From: Planctomycetota bacterium
Lineage (GTDB): Bacteria; Planctomycetota; UBA1135; GCA-002686595
Direction of reading: 5' to 3'
DNA: 6,557 nucleotides
Assembly: GCA_027623615.1 (NCBI GenBank)
Contig: JAQBVH010000189.1
Span: 1 to 6,557, forward strand
The notes beneath the pieces are model-generated. The model had not been told where the DNA came from. It did no database searches and saw only the letters and a list, made by a program, of their open reading frames with translations. Positions 1-6,175 of the stretch are shown here, piece after piece. The translations under genes were made by a program, and so were the position numbers. Position 1 is the first letter of the stretch. Each line of letters starts with the position of its first letter.

Positions 1-1016
1 GCCGTGGCGCGGGCCTCGGCCGGATCGACGCCCTGGGCGATGCGTAGGCCGAGCCACCAGGTCTCCGCCAGGCGATGCTGAGCGCCCAGCTCCTCGGTCC
101 ACTCGGTCGCGTGTCCCAGCTCGGCGATCGCCTTGAGGTACGCCTGGATCCCGCGCCGGTTGCCCGCGCGCGCCTGGCCGACCTTGCTGACCGCGCTCGG
201 ACCGATGCCGAGGTAGGGCGCGTTGCGCCAGTAGCCGAGGTTGTGGCGGCACTCGCGGCCCGGGCGCGCGTGGTTGGAGACCTCGTAGGCGGGCAGCCCG
301 GCGTCCTCGCAGCGGCGCCGCGTGCGCTCGAAACACTCGAGCTCGACCTCCTCGGGCAGGCGCGCGAGCTTGCCCTGGTCGAGCCAGCGCTTGAAGCGGG
401 TCTCCTCCTCGAACGTCAGGTTGTAGGCGGAGAGGTGATCCGGCTCGAGGTCGAGCACGCGCGCGAGCTGGTCCTCCCAGCTCCCGAGCGTCTGCCCCGG
501 CGCGGAGTGGATCATGTCGACGTTGACGTCGCTCGCGCCCGCGCGACGCGCGGCGGCGTAGGCCCGCAGCCCGTCCTCGGCGCTGTGCACGCGCCCGAAG
601 AGGGCCAACGTCTCGTCGTCGAGGCTCTGCAGCCCGATCGAAAGGCGCCCGACGCCGAGGTCGAGCAACGCGCGCGCCTTGTCCTCGTCGAGGCTCTCGG
701 GGTTGCACTCGGCCGTGACCTCCTCCGCGGAGGCCCGGAAGCCCGTGATCGCATCGAGCTCGTCGAGGAAGCGGGTCAGCTGCTCCACCGAGAAGATCGA
801 GGGCGTACCCCCGCCGAGGAACACGGTCTTCGGCGCCTTGGGCGCTCGAGCGCGCGCCTCGACCAGGATGGCGGCGAGCATGCCGTCGAAGTCGTGCCCC
901 TCGTCCGGTACCGAGAAGAAGTCGCAGTAGTGACACTTCGCTGCGCAGAACGGAAGGTGCACGTACAGCGGCGTGCCCGGAGGAGCGGGCGGGAGGGGCT
1001 CAGGCGCGGGAATCAC
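1..1016 (-). CDS. hemW: HemW-like radical SAM heme chaperone (3' end outside window)
   Basis: Radical SAM protein of the HemN/HemW superfamily, closest to HemW, which binds heme and hands it to target proteins rather than oxidising coproporphyrinogen. Visible: the HLPFC entry with the CX3CX2C iron-sulfur motif (Cys24, Cys28, Cys31) followed by Asp-Phe, as in HemW, where HemN has a further Cys; the SAM-binding GGGTPS at 68-73; a TAECNPES strand; the LSIGLQS segment; the VNVDMIHSAPGQT segment; and the HemW signature HNxxYW at 258-263. It ends at the window edge within the LGLRIAQGVD region after 338 codons; the family usually has about 370-400 residues, so some 40-60 are missing. Start: GTG at 1016, 10 bases downstream of an in-frame TAG (1026-1028) and the only usual start before the Cys motif; no good Shine-Dalgarno is seen. 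It lies 33 bp after the sigma factor gene on the same strand, so co-transcription is likely. Many HemW proteins were long annotated as oxygen-independent coproporphyrinogen III oxidase. Confidence 0.93.
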   Translation of the reverse strand, partial: MIPAPEPLPPAPPGTPLYVHLPFCAAKCHYCDFFSVPDEGHDFDGMLAAILVEARARAPKAPKTVFLGGGTPSIFSVEQLTRFLDELDAITGFRASAEEVTAECNPESLDEDKARALLDLGVGRLSIGLQSLDDETLALFGRVHSAEDGLRAYAAARRAGASDVNVDMIHSAPGQTLGSWEDQLARVLDLEPDHLSAYNLTFEEETRFKRWLDQGKLARLPEEVELECFERTRRRCEDAGLPAYEVSNHARPGRECRHNLGYWRNAPYLGIGPSAVSKVGQARAGNRRGIQAYLKAIAELGHATEWTEELGAQHRLAETWWLGLRIAQGVDPAEARAT

Positions 1017-1049
1017 CCGCGCAGTCTACGCACGGGCGACGGGGCCGGC

Positions 1050-1859
1050 TCAGTCGCCGCCCATCACGCCGTAGAGCTTGCGCAGGGCCTCTTGCTCGAT
1101 CTGCCGCACGCGCTCGCGGGTCAGGCCGACGACCTTGCCGATCTCCTTGAGGGTCATCGCGTCGCCGCCCGGACTGTCGAGGCCGTAGCGCAGGCGCAGG
1201 ATCGTCGCCTCACGCTCGTCGATCGAAGTGAGCAGCTCCTCGAGGCGACGGAGCAGGTCGCTCTGGAGGCTGACGTCCTCGGGAGAGGAGGTCTTCTCGT
1301 CCTCGACGGTGTCCTGGTTGGCCGAGAGCACATCGAGGGAGATCTGCCCGCCCGTGCCCTGCTCGATCGTGCGCTTGAGCAGGGGCCAGGACTCGGGCGC
1401 GATGCCGAGCTCGTTGGCGACCTCTTCGACGGTCGGCGTGCGGCCCAGGTGGTAGGCGAGCTCGCCCGAGACCTGGCGCCACTTCGAGATCATCTCGGAC
1501 ATGTAGCCGGGCACGCGCACCGACTTGACGGTGTTCGTCAGGGCGCGACGGATCGACTGCTTGATCCACCAGGTGCCGTAGGTGGAGAAGCGACAGCCCG
1601 CGGCGGGGTCGAACTTCTCGGCGGCCTTCATCAGCCCGATGTTCCCCTCCGCGATGAGGTCCTGCAGGGTGAGGCCCCGGTCGGAGTAGATCTTGGCGAT
1701 CGAGACGACCAGGCGCAGGTTGGCGCGAATCAGGTGCTCGCGGGCCTCCAGGTCCCCAGATTGCACGCGGGCGCCGAGGACCTTCTCCTCATCGGCGGTG
1801 AGAAGAGGGACCTCGTTGATCTCCTGGAGATAGGTCTCGAGACAGCGTTCGGAGGAAAT
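1050..1859 (-). CDS. RNA polymerase sigma-70 family factor (group 2/3, no region 1.1), probable ATT start
   Basis: Sigma factor that directs core RNA polymerase to promoters. With the start chosen here it has 269 residues. Region 1.2 is at about 7-40 (LETYLQEINEVPLLT then a GDLEAR stretch). Region 2 is at about 43-110: RANLRLVVSIAK, DLIAEGNIGLMKA for core binding, and FSTYGTWWIKQSIRRAL for -10 recognition and melting. Region 3 is at about 115-175 (VPGYMSEMISKW, LGRTPTVEEVA). Region 4 is at about 205-262, with LRLRYGL and the -35 helix-turn-helix LKEIGKVVGLTRERVRQIEQEALRKL. No region 1.1, so it is an RpoS/SigB-like alternative or short primary-type factor. A GTG at 1766 would delete most of region 1.2. 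From the in-frame stop at 1923-1925 down to 1766 there is no ATG, GTG or TTG. The ATT at 1857-1859 sits 7 nt behind AGGAG and fits the expected N-terminus. The wording resembles planctomycete factors from memory; promoter specificity cannot be told. hemW follows 33 bp downstream. Confidence 0.93.
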   Translation of the reverse strand: MSSERCLETYLQEINEVPLLTADEEKVLGARVQSGDLEAREHLIRANLRLVVSIAKIYSDRGLTLQDLIAEGNIGLMKAAEKFDPAAGCRFSTYGTWWIKQSIRRALTNTVKSVRVPGYMSEMISKWRQVSGELAYHLGRTPTVEEVANELGIAPESWPLLKRTIEQGTGGQISLDVLSANQDTVEDEKTSSPEDVSLQSDLLRRLEELLTSIDEREATILRLRYGLDSPGGDAMTLKEIGKVVGLTRERVRQIEQEALRKLYGVMGGD

Positions 1860-1866
1860 GACAGGT

Positions 1867-1871
1867 CTCCT
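1867..1871 (-). promoter_or_regulatory. Shine-Dalgarno (AGGAG) that decides the sigma factor start
   Basis: On the minus strand AGGAG is followed by a 7-nt spacer and then ATT at 1859. This is ideal Shine-Dalgarno geometry and the best support for initiation at a non-standard codon, because no standard start codon lies in frame between the upstream stop and the conserved region 1.2 sequence. Confidence 0.6.
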
Positions 1872-1935
1872 GCTCGTGAGGTGAGCGGTGGGAGCTGGAC
1901 GGCACCCCAGGAATCGGATGTCCTACCCTTCGTTC

Positions 1936-1997
1936 TTGAGGTCCGCGGTCGGACTCGGGCCGATAAACTGAGGGCCTGGGCCGCAGCGGTCCGATAA
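1936..1997 (+). promoter_or_regulatory. Possible promoter/operator region of the HPr-domain gene with a repeated CCGATAA
   Basis: The divergent gap between the sigma factor (starts 1859, minus) and the HPr-domain gene (starts 2010, plus) must hold promoters for both. The heptamer CCGATAA occurs at 1960-1966 and 1991-1997 in the same orientation, 31 bp apart, about three helical turns. Each contains a -10-like GATAA(A/C). TTGAGG at 1936-1941 is a possible -35, but its spacing to GATAAA (20 bp) is too long for a standard sigma-70 promoter. Initiation from the first copy would give a leader of about 35 nt; from the second, a nearly leaderless transcript. Weak, pattern-based call. Confidence 0.25.
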
Positions 1998-2009
1998 CAG
2001 AACAGAGGG

Positions 2010-3326
2010 ATGGCCGATCTCACACAAGAAGGCTCCCTGGAGCAGGTCGTCTCGGAGCAAGACTTCGCGCCGCTCCTGAGCAGAGCCAGCCAGGACTTCC
2101 ACCTGTTCGCGAACGAGCTGGTGCGGGCCGGGCGTACGACGTGGAGCAAGCGACAGCTGTTCCTGCTCTACACCGAGGCCGACGAGCTGGAGTCGTTCCT
2201 CGACGACTACGGCGCGCGCACGAACCGGACCTATGCGACCATCACCGAGTTCGTGGCCTCCGTCCGCGGCTTCGCCTTGGCGGGTCTCAGCTTGGAGCAC
2301 CTCTTGCGTCGCCTTGAGGGGTACGCCGCCAGCCAATCGCTCGAGCATGGGGAGCGGGCCGAATTCGAACGGGACGTGGCCGGGGCGCGCACCTTCGTGC
2401 AGGGTGTGCTGCTCGACCTGATCCGGGCACTCCAGAAGGAGGCGACCTGCCTTGGCGCGCAAGTCCCCGAGGCGCGTGCGGGATCGACCCAGGGGGCTGT
2501 CGAGCCCGTGCACATTCGCCTGGCGCACGACCTGGGCCAGGAGGACATCGCCGAGGAGCACCAGATCATCGCTGAGGTCAGCTCGAAGTACCTGCAGGCC
2601 GCACAGATGCTCGAGAAGGCACGCGTGGACCGCAGCTGCGACGCGACGGAGCGCGACCGCTACCTGCGCGAGGAGTGCTCGGAGGAGCGCGCCCGGGTCT
2701 ACGAGGCCACCGTTCACAACCTGCAATCGGCCTACGACACCTATATCAAGAACACCGCCACCGAGGCCGACGACGAGCGTCTCAGACGCCTGCGCGGACA
2801 CATCTCAGCGACGCTGCACCTGCTCGAGGCGGTCACTCAGCTCACCCACTTCGTCGAGCGTCACGAGAGCGATGTGCGTCACGACGCCGCCCGGCTCCGG
2901 TTGGCCGAGCTCGCGCCGCGCAGCGACGTCGACGAGGTGACCATGACCCTGCTTTTCTGGGCCGGGCGGATCTTCCTCGCGGGTCGCGCGCTCGCCGAGG
3001 ACCTCTTGCCGGCCTACACGAACCTGCAGGCCCTCAAGGTCGAGATCGAGGAGGGGGTGGTCCTCCACGCCCGCCCGGCCTCCCTGGTCGTTTCGATCGT
3101 GAACCATTACGGCACTCCGGTCGAGATGGAGCTCGAGGGGCAGACCTGCAACGCAGGCTCGATCCTCGAGATGATGGTGCTCATCGGCTCGTACCCCGAC
3201 GCGCGCCAGTTCACCTTCCGGGGGGACGCGAACCCCTTGATGGACATCGGGGCGCTGTTCGAGAGCGGGCTCGGTGAGCGGGGTCTCGATTCCCTGCCCG
3301 GCTCACTCAGCTACCTGCGCGGGTAA
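2010..3326 (+). CDS. Large protein with unknown helical N-terminus and C-terminal HPr-like phosphocarrier domain
   Basis: 438 residues. Residues 341-425 form an HPr-like domain. LHARPAS at 352-358 matches the HPr active-site loop, with His353 as the phospho-accepting His15 equivalent, Arg355 as Arg17 and Pro356 as Pro18. NAGSILEMM at 381-389 matches the Ser46 region, with Ser384. The His-to-Ser distance is 31 residues, exactly as in HPr. HPr passes phosphate from enzyme I to sugar-specific EIIA proteins, and Ser46 phosphorylation is the regulatory switch where HPr kinase exists. Stand-alone HPr has about 85-90 residues, so the first 340 are an extension. They look mostly helical, hydrophilic and rich in Glu/Arg (for example around 178-262), with no signal peptide, clear membrane segment or recognised motif. 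Start: the first ATG, 12 nt after an in-frame TAA (1995-1997); the purine-rich AGAGGG directly before it is too close to be a good Shine-Dalgarno. No enzyme I, EII or HPr kinase gene is in the window, so a regulatory rather than transport role is inferred. Confidence 0.88.
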   Translation: MADLTQEGSLEQVVSEQDFAPLLSRASQDFHLFANELVRAGRTTWSKRQLFLLYTEADELESFLDDYGARTNRTYATITEFVASVRGFALAGLSLEHLLRRLEGYAASQSLEHGERAEFERDVAGARTFVQGVLLDLIRALQKEATCLGAQVPEARAGSTQGAVEPVHIRLAHDLGQEDIAEEHQIIAEVSSKYLQAAQMLEKARVDRSCDATERDRYLREECSEERARVYEATVHNLQSAYDTYIKNTATEADDERLRRLRGHISATLHLLEAVTQLTHFVERHESDVRHDAARLRLAELAPRSDVDEVTMTLLFWAGRIFLAGRALAEDLLPAYTNLQALKVEIEEGVVLHARPASLVVSIVNHYGTPVEMELEGQTCNAGSILEMMVLIGSYPDARQFTFRGDANPLMDIGALFESGLGERGLDSLPGSLSYLRG

Positions 3327-3329
3327 CGA

Positions 3330-3349
3330 CTCGGCGCTCAGACGCCGAG
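3330..3349. terminator. Possible bidirectional hairpin between convergent genes
   Basis: CTCGGCG (3330-3336) and CGCCGAG (3343-3349) form a perfect 7-bp GC-rich stem with a 6-nt loop, in the junction where the plus-strand HPr-domain gene (ends 3326) meets the minus-strand phosphoesterase (ends 3338). It overlaps the last codons of the phosphoesterase. No T-run follows on either strand, so intrinsic termination would be weak; position is the main argument. Confidence 0.35.
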
Positions 3350-4072
3350 GTAGAGGCGATCCGCGAGAACGCCAGGCAAGCCCGCGGCGCGGATCCGGGA
3401 GGCCTCACGCTCGATGTCGTACTCGACCCGATTCAGCTCGAAACGCATGGATTCGGTGTCGAATAGGCCATATGCGGCGCGAGGGTCCTCGTCGCGAGGC
3501 TGGCCCACGCTGCCGACGTTGACCAGGGCCACGCGTGCATTGCTCAGGTCGACCGCGTCGTCGAGCGTGTAGGAAGTCCGCTCCGGAGAGTCCGCGAGAC
3601 GCAGGATCGTGACCGGCACATGGGTGTGACCAACGAAGCAGACGCCGCGGCCGAGCTGGTCGAGGGAGGGGTCGGCGTCGTCCGTGGACTGCACGTAGTC
3701 GTAGCGCTCGGGGTGGATCGGGGTGCCATGCGCCACGCTGCAGCCTTCGAGTTGTGCGGTCATGGGGAGATCAGCCAGCCAGGCGGTCTCCATGGGAAGG
3801 AGTTGGTCTGCGGTCCATTCCACTGCAGCCTTGGCGAAGGGATTGAACCAGCGGGTATCCAGCTCACCGATGACCGCCGCGTCGTGGTTGCCCTTGACGA
3901 CCGTCGCGCCGACCTCGCGCAGCAGCCCCAGCACCTCGCGTGGCGCAGCGCCGTAGCCGACCACGTCGCCGACCGAGATCAACGCATCGACCCCGTCGCG
4001 CTCGATGGCCGCTAGGACCGCTTCGAGGGCGCCGAGGTTTGCGTGCAGGTCACCGAGGACGGCGTATCGCAT
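3338..4072 (-). CDS. Calcineurin-like metallophosphoesterase (YfcE/Metallophos_2 type)
   Basis: 244-residue soluble phosphoesterase with the full two-metal set of the calcineurin-like superfamily: GDLHAN with Asp8 and His10, GDVVGYG with bridging Asp36, GNHD with Asn62 and His63, AHGTP with His115, and GHTHVP with His149 and His151. The NVGSVGQPRD block at 185-194 is typical of the small YfcE-like subgroup, which hydrolyses phosphomonoesters or phosphodiesters; relatives also include nucleotide and protein phosphatases, and the substrate here cannot be told. Start: ATG at 4072 puts MRYAVLGDLHAN at the N-terminus, where the first beta strand belongs. A GTG at 4156 would add 28 residues unlike the family and lie deep inside the upstream gene. 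The start lies within the 3' end of the membrane-protein gene (23-bp overlap) with no Shine-Dalgarno, so translational coupling is likely. It converges with the HPr-domain gene; whether it removes phosphate in a related pathway is speculation. Confidence 0.9.
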   Translation of the reverse strand: MRYAVLGDLHANLGALEAVLAAIERDGVDALISVGDVVGYGAAPREVLGLLREVGATVVKGNHDAAVIGELDTRWFNPFAKAAVEWTADQLLPMETAWLADLPMTAQLEGCSVAHGTPIHPERYDYVQSTDDADPSLDQLGRGVCFVGHTHVPVTILRLADSPERTSYTLDDAVDLSNARVALVNVGSVGQPRDEDPRAAYGLFDTESMRFELNRVEYDIEREASRIRAAGLPGVLADRLYLGV

Positions 4073-4769
4073 TGGGACGGGAGAGGAGTGTGGCCGCGAG
4101 GGCCAACCCAATGATCGGCAGAACGGCCGAGTCCCATTGAACAGGAGCGGAATCACCGGCCAATGAGAACGCCAGGTGTTGGCCTGCCTCGAGAACTCGC
4201 GCCAGCCCGGGGCCGGGATTGGGGGTTCCGATCAGCAGGGCGGGGGTCACCCAGACGCCCAGGGGGAGCACGAGAGCGCGCACCGGGCCCGCCAGGGGCA
4301 GCCGGAGGATGAGGGACGACGCGGCCGCCAGATGGAGGGCGCTCAGGGCCGCTCCTCCAAACAAGGCGCGGTCGACTGGAGCGCCGATGGTCCAGGCGCT
4401 GCCGACCACGAGAAGGGCCCCGCCAACTGCGGTGACGAGAATCGCGCCAACCTCGAGCCCGGTGCGCCGGAGAGGCTCGAGGGGAGCGAGGAACCACTCG
4501 CCCCGGCTGAGCGCACCGGTTGCGAGCATGCTCCCCACCAGGAGGGACCAAAATGCAAGTTCGTATAGTTGAGTCGTCGACTCCCCAGTTCCGACGGTGA
4601 TGCCCAGGGGCCCGAACGCGGCGACGAAGGGCCAGATCGAGACCAGAATCGCGCCAGAGAGCCACGCAAGCGGGTCTTTGGCCACCGAAACGACGACCCA
4701 GCGAATGGTTGATAGCCACACCATGGCTGCCTCAGTCCCCCGTTCGCGAAGGGGCCGCGCAAAGATCAC
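4050..4769 (-). CDS. Predicted polytopic inner-membrane protein, about six helices
   Basis: 239 residues and not recognised as a specific family. Hydrophobic stretches at about 35-55, 70-86, 105-127, 137-157, 163-181 and 214-230 would each span the membrane, giving about six helices; the C-terminus ends in the basic tail RPNAIRRPR. The general look resembles permease subunits of ABC-2 type exporters, but I see no diagnostic motif and no ATPase gene next to it. Two starts are possible. GTG at 4769 has GGAG 8 nt upstream. ATG at 4724 has GAGG 5 nt upstream and would give 224 residues beginning MVWLSTIRW. The longer form is reported, but the shorter is nearly as likely, and both keep all the helices. 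The 3' end overlaps the phosphoesterase start by 23 bp, so the two are probably translated together. The gene follows parB on the same strand, separated by 136 bp that contain two parS sites. Confidence 0.75.
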   Translation of the reverse strand: MIFARPLRERGTEAAMVWLSTIRWVVVSVAKDPLAWLSGAILVSIWPFVAAFGPLGITVGTGESTTQLYELAFWSLLVGSMLATGALSRGEWFLAPLEPLRRTGLEVGAILVTAVGGALLVVGSAWTIGAPVDRALFGGAALSALHLAAASSLILRLPLAGPVRALVLPLGVWVTPALLIGTPNPGPGLARVLEAGQHLAFSLAGDSAPVQWDSAVLPIIGLALAATLLSRPNAIRRPR

Positions 4770-4786
4770 CGGGCTTTCTCCACACC

Positions 4787-4795
4787 TGTTCCACG
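4787..4795. repeat. parS half-site
   Basis: TGTTCCACG matches the left half and centre of the parS sites nearby, but the right half (GTTCGA) has no GGAACA. It lies 26 bp left of the intact site at 4821, and could be a decayed or weak accessory ParB site. Confidence 0.4.
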
Positions 4796-4820
4796 GTTCG
4801 AATCATGCTCGAAGCGTCGT

Positions 4821-4836
4821 GGTTCCACGTGGAACA
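4821..4836. promoter_or_regulatory. parS site 1 (ParB binding)
   Basis: Contains the perfect 14-bp palindrome GTTCCACGTGGAAC (4822-4835), the known chromosomal parS core. The 16-mer is GGTTCCACGTGGAACA, one change from the full palindrome. It lies downstream of parB in the gap before the membrane-protein gene, where ParB nucleates the partition complex. Confidence 0.93.
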
Positions 4837-4876
4837 TCGCCAGCCGATCCAGGGGTCTGGGCGCCGACGTCGGCAA

Positions 4877-4892
4877 TGTTCCACGTGGAACC
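4877..4892. promoter_or_regulatory. parS site 2 (ParB binding)
   Basis: TGTTCCACGTGGAACC holds the perfect 14-bp core at 4878-4891, 56 bp from site 1 and 14 bp beyond the parB stop codon. Its flanks (GCAA on the left, TCG on the right) are the same as those of the distant site at 6476. Confidence 0.94.
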
Positions 4893-4905
4893 TCGGGCGC
4901 ACGGA

Positions 4906-5808
4906 TCAGTCGATCACGTCCTTGGGTGCCAGCTTTTCACAGAGACGGTCGAGCTCCTCGCGGTCGTGATAGCGGATCACGATCTGGCCCTTGTACCCGT
5001 TCCGGTTCTGGATGCTGACGCGCGTCCCCAGGTTGTCCCGCATGCGCCCCTCTAGGTCGCGCACCCATGCGGGGAGACGCCCACCCCGGGGAGTCTCTGC
5101 GGAGGATGAAGTTCCGCCCTCCCGGTCACCCTGGGCGCTCTCCTTGACGAACTCCTCGAGTTGGCGCACCGAGAGCTCCTTCTTGACCACGAGAACCAGA
5201 GCGTTGCGGATGGCCTCGGGTTCCTTGAGGGGTAGCAGGGCCTTTGCATGTCCCATGCTAATCAGCCCGTGGGCCACGGCGTCCTGGGCCTCCTTCGGAA
5301 GCTCGAGAAGACGCAGGTGGTTGGTGACGGTCGGGCGACGCATTCCGACCCTTTCAGCCACCTGTGCCTGGGTGAGGTTGAAGCTCTGCTGAAGCTCTTG
5401 AAAGGCCCGGGCTTTCTCCAAGGGGTCCAGGTCCTGGCGCTGCAGGTTCTCGACCAGAGCCAGCTCGAGCAAGCACTCGTCCGTGGCGTTCTCGAGGATC
5501 GTGGCGGGGATCTCGGTCAGCCCAGCCATACGTGCCGCGCGCCAACGCCGCTCCCCAGCGACGATCTCGTACCCCCGATCCGAACGACGCACGCAGATGG
5601 GCTGCAGAACGCCGTGCCGCTGAATGCTGTCTCGGAGTTCCTCGAGGGGGGCGCTCTCGAACACCTTGCGGGGTTGTTCGGGGTTGGGCCGGATCTCGAT
5701 GATCGGGAGGCTCGAGGACGCGGGTCCGCTGTTCGCGGGCACCATATCGGCGGCCTTCTGCGCTCCACCGAGCAAGGTATCCAATCCCCGTCCGAGTCGT
5801 CGTTCCAT
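4906..5808 (-). CDS. parB: Chromosome partitioning protein ParB (Spo0J/Noc family CTPase)
   Basis: Full-length 300-residue ParB, the CTP-dependent clamp that loads at parS and spreads to form the segregation complex. Order of parts: an N-terminal RRLGRGLDTLL peptide (3-13), the conserved end that stimulates ParA; a linker; the ParB/Srx CTPase core with IRPNPEQPRKVF at 39-50, the GERRWRA motif at 85-91 and ENLQRQDLDPLEKA at 120-133; a KorB-type helix-turn-helix at about 145-170 (LTQAQVAERVGMRRPTVTNHL) for parS reading; a variable linker at 225-245; and a C-terminal dimerisation domain at 247-295. Start: ATG at 5808 puts RRLGRGLD at the usual place. A GTG at 5844 would add 12 residues (VSPSQSLSPQRT) unusual for the family. 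Neither has a strong Shine-Dalgarno. parS sites lie on both sides, the nearest upstream about 105 bp before the start, so autoregulation is plausible. No parA precedes it in the 749 bp shown. Confidence 0.96.
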   Translation of the reverse strand: MERRLGRGLDTLLGGAQKAADMVPANSGPASSSLPIIEIRPNPEQPRKVFESAPLEELRDSIQRHGVLQPICVRRSDRGYEIVAGERRWRAARMAGLTEIPATILENATDECLLELALVENLQRQDLDPLEKARAFQELQQSFNLTQAQVAERVGMRRPTVTNHLRLLELPKEAQDAVAHGLISMGHAKALLPLKEPEAIRNALVLVVKKELSVRQLEEFVKESAQGDREGGTSSSAETPRGGRLPAWVRDLEGRMRDNLGTRVSIQNRNGYKGQIVIRYHDREELDRLCEKLAPKDVID

Positions 5809-5859
5809 GGTTCTTTGCGGTGAGAGTGACTGAGAAGGAGACACCCTGCCCCAGGTGGT

Positions 5860-5879
5860 GGCCCCCTGGCAAGGGGGCC
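5860..5879 (-). promoter_or_regulatory. Strong GC hairpin in the parB leader
   Basis: GGCCCCCT (5860-5867) and AGGGGGCC (5872-5879) form a perfect 8-bp stem with a 4-nt loop. It lies 51 bp upstream of the parB ATG and 33 bp from the nearest parS. No T-run follows, so it is a poor intrinsic terminator; it may structure the parB mRNA leader or insulate it from upstream transcription. Confidence 0.45.
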
Positions 5880-5912
5880 CACGCGGATTGTCAGCGCCGG
5901 GGGCTCGTCCAC

Positions 5913-5928
5913 GGTTCCACGTGGAACA
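5913..5928. promoter_or_regulatory. parS site 3 (ParB binding)
   Basis: GGTTCCACGTGGAACA with the perfect 14-bp core at 5914-5927. It is the site nearest the parB start, about 105 bp upstream of the ATG, so ParB bound here could repress its own promoter. Confidence 0.93.
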
Positions 5929-5959
5929 TCACCTCACGCTGGCGTCGACGTGCCCTCAA

Positions 5960-5975
5960 TGTTCCACGGGGAACA
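5960..5975. promoter_or_regulatory. parS site 4, one central mismatch
   Basis: TGTTCCACGGGGAACA differs from the palindrome at one base (CACGGG instead of CACGTG), while both outer arms are intact. It is 47 bp from site 3. The change falls in the invariant centre, so binding may be weakened. Confidence 0.75.
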
Positions 5976-6086
5976 TCCCTGGCCTGCTCGTCGGTGCACA
6001 AGGGGAGGCAGCGCAAAGCAACGAGGAACATCCACTGAGCGCAGGGGCTTGGTCCGAAGCATTTGGTGCGAGGCCAGTCCGGTCAA

Positions 6087-6102
6087 TGTTCCACGTGGAA
6101 CA
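6087..6102. promoter_or_regulatory. parS site 5 (ParB binding), perfect 16-mer
   Basis: TGTTCCACGTGGAACA is a perfect 16-bp palindrome. It lies 56 bp from site 6, the same spacing as between sites 1 and 2. Confidence 0.95.
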
Positions 6103-6142
6103 CCGCGTTCGGGAGTCCGCGTTTCGTGCGGGAAGCAGTGAG

Positions 6143-6158
6143 TGTTCCACGTGGAACA
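6143..6158. promoter_or_regulatory. parS site 6 (ParB binding), perfect 16-mer
   Basis: TGTTCCACGTGGAACA is a second perfect 16-bp palindrome. To its right about 320 bp pass before the next intact site, with only degenerate half-sites between (GTTCCACG at 6212-6219, GTTCCAC at 6409-6415). Confidence 0.95.
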
Positions 6159-6175
6159 TCTCGAGCGTCGCGGAA

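Noticed and set aside
1050..1766. Sigma factor starting at the GTG at 1766
   Set aside because: This start would remove most of the clearly conserved region 1.2 encoded just upstream in the same frame.
1959..1966. Sigma-28 promoter (GCCGATAA)
   Set aside because: The -10 matches the consensus, but no TAAA-type -35 lies 15 bp upstream and no flagellar gene is nearby.
75..1997. 640-codon plus-strand open frame opposite hemW and the sigma factor
   Set aside because: It runs antisense across two clearly conserved genes, shows no domain, and is rich in Arg/Ala/Leu/Val as expected of a GC-rich shadow frame.
1923..2801. 292-codon minus-strand open frame antisense to the HPr-domain gene
   Set aside because: The plus strand encodes a recognisable HPr domain with canonical residues in the same transcript; the antisense product has no recognisable motif.
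4073..4156. 28-residue N-terminal extension of the metallophosphoesterase from GTG 4156
   Set aside because: Family members begin right at the first beta strand (MRYAVLGDLH). The extension lies wholly in the coding sequence of the membrane-protein gene.
4776..4784. DnaA-box-like TTCTCCACA
   Set aside because: One mismatch to TTATCCACA and an isolated copy, with no further boxes or AT-rich unwinding element nearby; it also overlaps the likely Shine-Dalgarno of the membrane-protein gene.
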